Assembly (NCBI GenBank): GCA_027923505.1
Contig: BROI01000001.1
Location: 213,501 to 277,500, forward strand
Direction of reading: 5' to 3'
DNA from: Mayamaea pseudoterrestris
Lineage: Eukaryota > Bacillariophyta > Bacillariophyceae > Sellaphorales > Sellaphoraceae
DNA: 64,000 bases
Positions within the stretch are counted from its first letter, which is position 1. The number at the start of each line of letters is the position of its first letter. The translations under genes were made by a program, and so were the position numbers. Shown here piece by piece: positions 9,480 to 19,800 of this stretch. A model generated the notes under the pieces. That model ran no database searches, was not told where the DNA came from, and worked only from the letters and a program-made list of their open reading frames with translations.

Positions 9480-10759
9480 TTACGCAGTCGACGTCAAAAC
9501 ATTGGCGTCGGCTCCAACCGCAGAGTACACAAAGCTAAAGTCGCATCCGTGAACGTTGGCAAAGTTGGCCGAGCCGCTGTTCTGAAGCTTGGTGCAGAAA
9601 GCCTTCTTGAACGCAACTTCCATCAGCTCAAGTTGCTTGGGGGTTGCAAGATTGAGCGCATCGTCGGAGTTGCAGCGGTTGCACTGCCAAGAGCGGACGT
9701 GGGCAAGGACAGCCTGAAAAGGTAAGCGGGAGAAAATATTGAGGTGAGATATCGGTGTAAGTGACAAAGCTTTTGAGCCAGATCAGAGACAAACAAATCC
9801 ATCCACATATCCTCAAACTTACCGTGCTGCTTGAGGATGTCTCATCATCGCTGTTGCAGCGGCGACATTGGGTGACAGGAGCCATGTCAATGTTGGCAAA
9901 GGCTTCGATCGAGTGCATGTTGTATCCCGCGCTCAAAAACGCGTCATTGTAGGCGGCCGTGACGGCTTGGTTGAAAATGTCGGCATCGTCGCGGCTGAAA
10001 TCATGGAGCAAACCCTTGAGCGAGATCTGAGCATGGTCGGCCTTGTCAGCAACAGTCATGTCCAAGAAGGAGACCGAGCAGTCGCGAGCATGCGCCAAAA
10101 CCTTGGAGCCAGAGTCGCGGAGCTTTTCGCAGAACTTGGCGCTAAGCTGCTCCTGGAGAGTGCCTTCGGCTTCATCGTGCGCAAGAGCATCATCAGAGTT
10201 GCAGCGGCGGCACTTTTGAAAGAATAGGAGGGGAGGAGCCAGTGAGAAGAATGTGCGAAAGTTGGAATTTTGACGCCCGACGTTTTCGCTAACTTACCTG
10301 TTCGAATCCGACGCGGCCAACGACCATGGCACCCTGCTTTGATCCCGAAACTTTCATATCATCATCACTGTTGCAGCGGCGGCACCTGTAGTGATTAGAA
10401 GGAGTGATAATAGGTGAGCACAAGTATGTAGCGCAAGCAAGAAAACACTTTTTTCGCGCAGCGGCAAAAACTTACTGCGAGAGCTCGGGAATCTCCACGG
10501 CAATGTCCGCCATGGACTCGGGCTCGAACGAAACCATGTGGCTCTCCGGAGTGGCAAGGAGCTCGTTGTAGGCCGACTTGAAACTGGCGCTAATAATGTC
10601 CACGTCTTCCGGGGTGGTTTCCGCCTTGAGGCCAAAGACGGCGAGGCGCGCGTCAGTAAACTGCGAGGGAGTGGCGTCGGTAGTCTTGGCGATGGAGCGA
10701 AGGTTAAACTTGGAGGCAGATGCCAAGAAGACGGAAGCGGCGAGGATGGTGATCTTCAT
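9480..10759 (-). CDS. Secreted protein of unknown function with four C-x-x-C-N-S-D-D motifs
   Basis: Four exons: 10759-10476, 10385-10298, 10212-9823, 9713-9480, all introns with GTAAGT donors; 331 residues. It begins with a signal peptide (M-K-I-T-I-L-A-A-S-V-F-L-A-S-A-S), so the product enters the secretory path. Motifs C-R-R-C-N-S-D-D occur at the start of exon 2, the start of exon 3 and the end of exon 3; C-N-R-C-N-S-D-D lies in exon 4. Two flanking blocks are also duplicated: an A block (D-V-D-I..A-Y-N-E versus D-A-D-I-F..A-Y-N-D) and a B block (K-F-C-E-K-L-R-D-S-G-S versus A-F-C-T-K-L-Q-N-S-G-S). The order is A-motif-motif-B twice. I do not recognise the family. Paired cysteines suggest disulfides or metal binding. 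Confidence 0.82.
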
Positions 10760-11364
10760 GTTGTTTGTTGTTGTTGGTTGTGAAGTGCTTGTGAGCTGAT
10801 GCGGATTGGAAATTGTGAGACGAAAATGGTTTCGGCGCATTTTGAGCATCGCTTTCGGAAGTCGTGGAAACTGCGTATAAATGTCTACCACGCCGTTGAA
10901 CAGCTACTCGTGTCTCTGTAGCTTGCGTTTATCTACTGGATTGTTAGTAGTCTTGACTAGGGACACGTAGAAGCCTCACCGGCGCATGTGTAGACCATGT
11001 TCTACGAGATAACGTGTAGACGCTGTTACCACGTGTATATTTCCTACCGGACCACAGGTAAGCATCGCCTTGGTCATTCAGCCATTTGTCCCGCGGAAGA
11101 GTGACCGGAACATAGCTTTGGGACCGGAGAAAACGCGTAGAAAGCGTACCAAAAGGTAGAAAGTGTACTGCTGCCAACGTAGAAGCTGTCGTGATCGAGA
11201 ATGGGATACCGGTACGATAGCTTCTGATTAACACCGATGCGACACAAAAAACTTCTTCATGGCAGCTTCGCTTCGTCGCCACCATGATGGACCATGAGAT
11301 CCATGTCGGTCGGCATCGACGCATCTGTGTCGCCTCTTCACTACAAAATAACCATTTTAAAACA
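10760..11364. promoter_or_regulatory. Divergent promoter region with a GTAGA(A/C) repeat array
   Basis: 605 bp between the divergently transcribed secreted-protein gene and the prolyl 4-hydroxylase gene. The hexamer-like word GTAGAA or GTAGAC occurs six times in direct orientation (10967, 10990, 11016, 11137, 11156, 11179) and once inverted (11001). A perfect palindrome-type word TACCGGTAC lies at 11207-11215, about 150 bp before the hydroxylase ATG. A CACGTG box is at about 11030. Function as a regulatory region is inferred from position and word clustering. Confidence 0.45.
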
Positions 11365-12691
11365 ATGAGACTGTATGAGAAGGCGATACTGTTTCTCTCG
11401 TTGATACTTTTGCTCGGTGTCACGAACAGCGACGAGCAACAAAACGTCTGTCAACTGCATGTTGATGGCACCTGCCAACAACCGCAACATGATCATGTCG
11501 AGAGTCTAGATACAACAAAAGAAATGACAGGCCAAGACCCATCTATAGCTAATGAGTATACAACCAGTAATATGCCGACTTCCACTGCAGAGTCCTTCGG
11601 TGAGCCGCAAGACATTGCAGCTTCAGATGCACATCAACAAAGGTTTCGCGACATGGTCGAGTACATGACAGAGGTAGTCTACAAGAACGAATCCTACATC
11701 TCCGTCCGCGATGCTTGTCGTAATCAAGACGCCAACTGCATCTTTTGGGCCGTGGAAGGGGAATGCGACAAGAATCCGACCTTTATGCAGTTCAAGTGCG
11801 CTCCAGCCTGCAATTCATGCCACTTGCTAGATTTTGAATCGAGATGCTCCACTATAAAGAATGATCCACTGCGAGTCGACATTTGGAAACCAGGAGATCT
11901 TGATGCAACCTTTCAACGAATCGTATCGCAAGAGTCGCCGTACAAGCCCATTGTACTGAGTCAACCGGGCGTGACAAACTCGTTCACCCGACGAGACTCT
12001 CCATGGATCGTTTTGATGGAAAACTTTACCACTCCTTTGGAATGCGAAACACTCATTCAACTCGGATACGATCAAAAGTACGAGCGATCCAAAACTGTTG
12101 GAAATGGTCGCGATCCGGACGGAACGCTGCAACATGTTGGAGACTTTGGCGGACGCACCAGCAAGAACGCCTGGTGTCTGGATGACTGCTACGAACATGA
12201 CGTCGCCCAGCGCGTCATGGAGTGCATGAACAAATTGACGGGTATTCCTAACGCCAATGCCGAGTACCTGCAGCTGCTCAAGTATGAAATTGGCGACTTT
12301 TACGAAACGCATCACGACTACATTCCACTATTGAAGGAGAGTCTACCAGGTCCTCGCATTCTCACCGTTTTCTTGTATTTGAATGACGTGGAGCAAGGTG
12401 GCGGCACGCGCTTCACCGACTTGAACATAACAGTGAATGTCAAGCGGGGGAGTGCGCTGATTTGGCCTTCCGTCTTGAATGATAGACCCAACGACAAGGA
12501 CAAGCGCCTGCACCATGCGGCACTTGTTGTGGAGCAAGGCGTCAAGTATGGAGCGAATGCGTGGGTAAGATTCACTGGTGTCTTCTTTATTATTGTCGTA
12601 TGTGTTCAACTGGGCGCTGACGCAAGCGTTTCCCTACCTACAGTACCACCAGCGCGACTTTAAAGCTGCTCATGCGCACAACTGTGTCTAA
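11365..12691 (+). CDS. Prolyl 4-hydroxylase with ShKT domain, two exons
   Basis: Exons 11365-12564 and 12644-12691 with a 79-bp GTAAGA...TACAG intron; 415 residues. The start at 11365 (context AAACAATG) puts a clean signal peptide (hydrophobic L-F-L-S-L-I-L-L-L-G-V) at the N-terminus; an ATG 81 bp upstream is in frame but would bury it. Residues 119-152 form a six-cysteine ShKT domain (C-R-N-Q-D-A-N-C..C-A-P-A-C-N-S-C). The C-terminal half is a 2-oxoglutarate/Fe(II) dioxygenase with H-H-D (about 315), a distal His (about 383) and the 2OG-binding Lys in V-K-Y-G-A-N-A-W. Splicing restores the usual ending N-A-W-Y-H-Q-R-D-F. It should hydroxylate prolines in secreted proteins in the ER. Confidence 0.92.
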
Positions 12692-13420
12692 CACGTTTCG
12701 GCGTGATATGTATGAGCCGGAGTTTCGTCGTGATTTCTGTCGGTGCTGGACCTACGTTGTCATCTTTTCGCCGTCCAAATGATGGTAGTCGAGTCAATGG
12801 CAAAGAGCTTCGTATCTGCGCCGCAAAATTATCTGACTACCGATAAACGTGTCGCTTCTTTCAGCACAGCAAAGAAGCTTGGTGAGTTTTTTCGTGCTGG
12901 TCGAAAGCTGAAGCCATATAGCCGACAGTGGCTGGCCATGAACGGAGTACAGAGTCGTCTAATCGATTGACCGCCATCTACGTCTCTGGAGCTTGACGGA
13001 TCGTGGCGCTTCATCGAGCCTGTAGTTGCTTAAATAAAGCACACTTACAAAGATGAAAAGGACTCAATAGCGGTAGTGAAGTATGCCTGCAAGCTCAAAA
13101 ACAGGAAATGCTTCAGCGGTGCATTCGAAATTTCGAACCGATTGACATGTCCGTTGAGAACCTATGCGACGCTGTTTTCATGATTCGTCACGAGGCGCGC
13201 CGGCGCGCCTCGTGACCGCGAGTTATGACATGCGCTTTTCCGTGGTGGATGTCTCGATTTGTTTTGTTATTGCACGACCTAGTAAAGGGACTTGCCTGTT
13301 ATTGTCGCTATTACAAAGTCTTCTTTCAGTGTGACTTGCTGATCAGGTCGTTTTATTGTCACTTTTGCTAGCGACGAAGTAAGAAGCAGCCGCAGCGCTA
13401 CCAAGACACGAAACTTGATC
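12692..13420. other. Intergenic spacer between hydroxylase and P1B ATPase
   Basis: 729 bp containing a perfect 30-bp palindrome (listed separately). A short open frame at about 12743-12970 shows no recognisable sequence and is not called as a gene. No tRNA or repeat is seen. Confidence 0.5.
13187..13216. promoter_or_regulatory. Perfect 30-bp palindrome
   Basis: Each arm is GTCACGAGGCGCGCC followed without spacer by its exact reverse complement. It lies about 205 bp upstream of the P1B ATPase start. It could be a dimer-protein binding site, a replication or recombination landmark, or a relic; nothing else in the window matches it. Confidence 0.75.
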
Positions 13421-16400
13421 ATGCCTTCTTCTTCAGCCAATAGCAGCAGCACGAGCGACCAGCATGAAACCACCAACATTACAACCATCCATTTGCATGT
13501 GACTGGCATGATGTGTCAGCGCAACTGCGGATCCACGGTGCAGAATGCGCTCACGTCAATGCCTGGTGTCTGTCGCGCGTACGTTTCCTTTGCGGACCGT
13601 TACGCCAGCGTCGATTTTGTATGCAGTCATGATGCAGCAGCAGCAACATATCGTGAACAATACTATCAAGAGTGTTTGAAGCAAGCAATTGATGCAGTGG
13701 AATGCGTTGGTTTTGATGCCGCGGAGATTTGCGACTTGGAAGCTTACTTGGATGGCGTTCGAGCCGCGGCAGCAATCGAGCAAGAAGACTTGGACGACTG
13801 TGAAACGACGGCACTCTCCAGTCAAGCGAGAGACGTAAACGACAATGGTGACACTTTATTTGATCATGATGATACAAATATATTGCAACTTCAAGTCAGT
13901 GGCATGTCCTGCGCCGTTTGCACCAACCGCGTCGAGTCGGCCTTGCGAAAGGTTTCCGGCGTTGGCTCGGCCACTGTCGTCTTGGCGACAAGTCGCGCCA
14001 TTGTCAAACTGAATCGGCACGATATGTTGAATGGCTCATTGCAGCAACCGCAGCAGCAGCATGATTTGAATCAACGACGACTAGCAGTAGAGCAAGACTG
14101 CATGCGAGCAATCCGCGCCGCTGGCTACGACTGCGAGCCTGTGTCGCTTTCGCAAACCCTTCACCAGGCGGCGCAGCAAATGGACAACGCCAGGACGCAG
14201 GAACTTCTCGTGTGGCGCCGCCTGTTGATCAAGGCGTCATTATTGACCATTCCGTTGGTGGCAATCAATTACTACTCCGTCTATCACAAGAGTGATACTG
14301 ACGTTCCCTACAAGAATTGTATCATGGCAACACTTGGTACGGCCGTGCAGTTTGGCGTTGGTTGGAGGTTCTACAAGGCAGCCTACTTTGGCATGAAGCA
14401 TGGACGATCCATGGGAATGGACTTTTTGGTCGTCATGGGCACCTCCTGTAGTTGGTTGTACAGCATGATTGTGTGGTGTCTTATGCTGGTGCATGGAACG
14501 AGTAGTCACGAGAGCAATGAGAGCAGCAACACCAATGACAACGAACCAATGATGATGATGCCAATGTTTGCTACTGGCGCCATGCTACTGACCTTTGTGA
14601 CACTCGGCAAGTTTTTGGAAGCATTCGCCAAGGGCAAGACGGCGGATGCGCTGCATGTTTTGATGGAGCTGCAACCAAACGTGGCAATCAAGTTTGTCAT
14701 GCCACTGGATGCATCAAAAGACGATGCAACGTTTAATGACGACGCTGTCAAGATAAATTTTGCTGGATTGGAAACAATGGATGTTGACGTGCACACGATT
14801 CAAGTCGGAGATTACTTGAAAATTCTACCGGGCGCACGGATTCCTACGGATTCCGTCATTGTGGCCATTTCGCAAGTAAAGACTTCGTTGGCATCGCCGA
14901 ATGGTTTATCGTCTGCCATGGAACAGGAATTACTGCAACAACAGCAAGCAGCATACATTGATGAATCTGCCTTGTCGGGCGAGCCATTCCCAGTCGCCAA
15001 GTTTGTCGGTGATGTGGTATTTGGATCGACGGTGAATCAGCTTGCGCCACTCGTCGTAAAAGTCACGGCAACGGGGTCTTCCACGGTACTTTCCAAAATT
15101 GTTCGACTCATGGAGGATGCCCAACGAAACAAGGCACCTATTCAGGCGCATGCAGACTACATTGCCAGCATTTTTGCTCCGGTTGTGATGGTGCTGTCCG
15201 TCGTGACATTATGTGCTTGGTTACTCCTCAATAGTGGTTCGATGCAGGATCGACTGTTTGCCGCAATTATGAGTGCTATATCCGTTATCGTCGTAGCATG
15301 TCCATGCGCACTAGGACTAGCCACGCCGACAGCAGTCATGGTGGGTACTGGTGTTGGCGCTCAGAATGGTGTTTTGATCAAGGGAGGCACTGCGCTCGAG
15401 TCGCTGCACATGGCTGACATTATTGTTTTTGATAAAACGGGCACCGTCACGAGTGGAAAGGCCGTTTTGGACGAAACTGTCGTACTCTTGTCGCCAAAGG
15501 AAGCCGCCTCTGACCCTTTGATGCAGAATTTACCACCAACGGTTCAGCCATCCCAAGTCCCTCTTTGGTTGGCTGCGTGCGCTGAAACACAGAGCGAGCA
15601 TCCTTTGGCCAGAGCAGTCGTCAACGCAGCCAAGAAGGAGTGGGGCGGCGATGTGACACAGTTCCAACATGGCGTTGAGGTGGATATGTTTCGTATTGTT
15701 CCTGGACAAGGAGTTGAATGTCGCGTCACGCTGCATGGTTGGGGGTCAAGATACGTACGAGTAGGCTCGTTGGAATGGACTAAATTGAGCGTCAATCAAG
15801 ATAGAAGTTTGACGTCATCGTTCAATTCGACTGGAGACAACGATGCATTTCGACTTCGTTCCTGTGGCCGCGTTGCTGTTTACGTTAGTGTTGTTGACGA
15901 CGATCCCACAGGGATTTACCGGAGGACAATTGCGGTTCTCGGAATTGTTGATCCAGTACAGAAAGAAGCTCGGGTTACCGTTGCCGCATTGAAACACATG
16001 GGCATTGAAGTTTGGATGTGCACAGGGGACGATCGAATAACCGCCCAAGCCGTGGCGAGGGAAATTGGAATTGAGGATGACAATGTTCGAGCAAATATCT
16101 TACCAGAAGGAAAGGCGGAGATGGTTTGCCAGCTACAAAATGGACCATTAAGCGGTGGGAACAAACAGAAAACTCTACGGCGGCGACGGGTGGTGTTCGT
16201 TGGGGATGGAATAAACGACTCAGTCGCCTTGGCACGAGCAGGTATGCTTAATAGTTTGGCACTTGAGGTGTCTGTATTGCGATATTCTCGTGTATATCTC
16301 ATCGACGTGTACTCGACACTTTTGGTTTTCGGTAAAACACAGATGTCGGTATCGCTATCGGTGCCGGAACTGAGGTAGCAATTGAAGCTGCGGACGTTGT

Positions 16401-16794
16401 ACTGATGCGGTCAACTGTGAGTGATGTTGTTGTTGCAATTCACTTGTCTCGGGTTGTATTTCGAAGGATCATGCTCAATTTCTTTTGGGCGACGGGCTAC
16501 AATGTCTTTGCATTACCATTTGCTGCTGGTATAATGTACCCATTCACTGATTTCCGAATACCTCCTGAGTTTGCTGGACTAATGATGGCGTTTAGCAGTG
16601 TTTCGGTGGTCACGAGTAGTTTATTGCTCCGAACTTACAGACGGCCAGTAATTCTTGACAGCGGTGTGTTCGCGGATGAATGCAGCTTCTGGTCAACTGC
16701 TTCCCTCGCAAAATACTACCATCTGAAAGCATTCGTCGCTGGCGAGGCGCGATATCAAAATTTAAGGAAGGAAGCAGTTATCGAATTAGTCTAG
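13421..16794 (+). CDS. Copper-transporting P1B-type ATPase, two exons
   Basis: Exons 13421-16241 and 16343-16794 (intron GTATGC...ACACAG, 101 bp); 1090 residues. There are two N-terminal heavy-metal-associated domains: the first has G-M-M-C-Q-R-N-C (spacing C-x3-C, unusual), the second the normal G-M-S-C-A-V-C. Then come membrane helices, G-E-P-F-P-V-A-K, the ion-path motif C-P-C (about 626), D-K-T-G-T phosphorylation site (about 670), S-E-H-P-L-A-R and G-D-G-I-N-D (about 927). Splicing restores A-D-V-G-I-A-I-G-A-G-T-E-V. The CPC motif plus HMA domains point to Cu(I) export or delivery to secretory or plastid compartments. The C-terminus after the last helices is family-variable. Confidence 0.93.
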
Positions 16795-16838
16795 CTTAAC
16801 TTTTCCAATTTATATCCAATATAGCCTATTTGGTATAA

Positions 16839-19800
16839 TTAATTAATAGCTTGTTGAACATATGCACGTGCAGCATCCTTCACTCTCTCTTGCGATGGTT
16901 CATCACCATGTTGCTCCTCCACAGAATACCATTTCTTGAATAGCTTCTTCATTTGCTTATCGTTGAGCTTCAGCTTGCCTTCTGCGGGGCTATCACGCAC
17001 TTGTCTCTCCAGCAGTTCGCGAGCGTGCTTAACGTCGCCATGTTTCAGTTCTTTATCGACGTATACAAACAGCAAATCTAGTCGCTTGGGATATTTCAGC
17101 AAAAGGCCATCAAAAATAGTACGAGCGTGCTCTGGCTTGCCAAACTCAAAGACGAGTTGTGCAAAACGCGACATAGTTTCAATGTGCTTGTGGGTCGGCA
17201 GCGATTGCATGGCCCTCTTTGACAGCGCTTGCGCTTCGTCAGCTCGATTCGTCTTCAAAAGATAAGCAATATGAGCCAGCCAAACCTTTTTCTTGTCTCT
17301 AAACTTTTTAGTCATCTTGTTATACATGTCGTCGCATCGCTTCACTGATTCGCCTGCCGTACCGTATGTATCTTTTTCTAAAATCTCGGAAATGCGAAGA
17401 TAAACGTACTTGGGGTTGTTGTGCTTAGAAGCTCGATCAATTGTTTCCTGGAAGCTCTTATCGGTTCCATATCGAAGCTCGAGCGTTATAAGAGCCGTCC
17501 ATACGTTCATCTTCTCCCGTTCTTGGCGAAATTCGATTTTTTGAAAAGCTCGCTCGGCCACTTTTCGCGCCGCTGGGATGTCTGCGAGTGACATATGGAA
17601 GGCCATGTACATAATCCACAGCTCGGATGAGTTGGGACTGCCGGCAAGTAGACGTTCAAAATCACCTGCCGTTTCAGGTTTCTCATCAGCCGTTCCGTCT
17701 GCCAAAGCAAACTCGCGACGTGCTATATCCTGCTCCTCGCGCAGACGCTGTGCATGCTTTCGCCGAGACTTGTGAGATTGTTTTCGCGTGTCATCGTCAT
17801 CGTTGATTGACTCTTCATCCTCATCGTCCGAATCTAACGCCTGAGTAGATTTCGTGTCATTGAGAGCCGGCGCCTCGCTCCAGTTGAAACCAACATTTGT
17901 ATCCATGCAGGCAGCGTCAGTCTCGTTTTCAGGCTCGCTCGCAGAAATTTCACCTTTGTCCGCATTTTCTGACTCGTCAGAACTGTCTGCTTCATCGTCG
18001 GAGCTTAGATCGTTGACGGCAGAACTTTGTAAGTCATCATCAGAATCGCCAGCGTCCATCACTTCTGTCATACCAGCCTGGTCAACATCACCAGCATCCA
18101 GAAGAGTGGTCGATTCATCATCGGAGCTCGAGTCGTCGTCGCCTTCGAAGTGACTTTGCTTCATGCTAAAGCCAAGCTGATTCTTCAACGGGTCTTTCTT
18201 GATAACCAGCACTTTCACTAAATCGCCAGGATCGTAAAGCTCCGCCAAATTTTTGACAAAATCATCGCTGCATTCGCTTTTGTGAACCAGACCCGAGCAT
18301 TCGCTGTTGTCAATACGCACGAAGACACCGTAGTCTTCAACGCGTGTTACTACAGCCTTAAACTTTTTTCCAATTTCAACTTGATCGAAGCGAAGCTTGT
18401 CCTCAGCAAGCACGACAGACTCGCGCATGTCAAGATCGACGAGCCACTTACATTGGCCTCGATTCTTGCTCTTGCGAATGGCTTTGACCTTTCCAACAAC
18501 CAAACGGCCAGCAGGGAATGACAATCTAGGGTCCGCTAGGTATCCATCACACATCTCCTTAAGAATGACTCTGCCTTCCACCTGACGAGACAAGCGGACA
18601 AAGCATCCCTTCTTATTCGTGTCAACTACATATGCGTTTACGAGCTGGTCCACTTGTGGCGTCTCGTCGTCTTCCAGATCACCGTCAAGTCTACTAGGTC
18701 GAAGGCTGACATCGATGACTTGGGACGAAGCAAACAAAACGCGACAAACCACAAAGCTGCCATCTTTCCAAGGGTCACGTGCCGACTGGTCTCCGATTTT
18801 ACTTAAAAACGAGGAACGCAAGCGTGAGATGTTGGCAGTCATTCATCGGCTCCTGGCGTCAGACATTGCCAGTTTCTCCACACAGACCGTCACGTAATGT
18901 ATTCCAAAAAATTACAACCAACCACTGATTATAGCAGGCCGTTCTCTTGCGGGAACAAGATACGATGGAGGCACTTACATGTCATTGTCATCGTCGTCGC
19001 TGTCAGCATCATTAAAGGATTCATCATTAGTCGGCGTAAATTGGCTATAATCAAGCGGTACATTCGCAATCGGCATGTTCTTCCAATCATCTGCTTCTTT
19101 CAATTCAGTAACGCAACATCGTGCGACGAATCCGCCACGAAGCTCAAGAGATAAGGCTGGTGGATCATTAGTCGGAACTTTACGGTGCACACGGCCAATT
19201 ACTATGTCCCCCTTGCTCGGTTTCGCTATCTGACTCTTCATGTCATTCCGTTTCAAGAATGAGAGGTACGGCACATCCTTACTGGTCTGTGAAGCATGGT
19301 TTGTCGATCGAGCTTGGAGCCATGCACTTTTGTCAATCACAAGGCATTCAAGACGCGCACCGACCGGAAAATGCATTCGAAGGTTATTCAAAACTCCAAT
19401 GTCCTCCGACAGCTCCAAAGCCGGTAGAAACGCCGAAACTCCAGGACTTAATTGCAAATACAGTCCACCTTTGGCAACATCAACTGAGGAAATGACACCT
19501 GTGACCTTTTTGCCAACAACGACATCAGTTGGGTTTTCAAAAAATGACGGAGACATGACGGCACCATTACTCTGACGCGAGAGCTCAACAAAAACCTGGC
19601 CTTTGCGACTGTCAATGGCTGCAACTTGCAGATTACGCAGGATAGAACCCGCTACCAGGCCAAAGAATGGATGATACTTCGAAAGTAACTGACGTCTTTC
19701 GTCAGAATTCGTTTGATCGACTGGCTTCGAAAGTGGTTCAGAACTGGCTAATGAATGATGCAGCCTTACTCGTACGTTGCCAAGCTCTCCACCTTGTGTG

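Noticed and set aside
12743-12970. Small plus-strand open frame downstream of the prolyl hydroxylase
   Set aside because: No ATG-supported context, no recognisable sequence and no codon pattern unlike the surrounding spacer.
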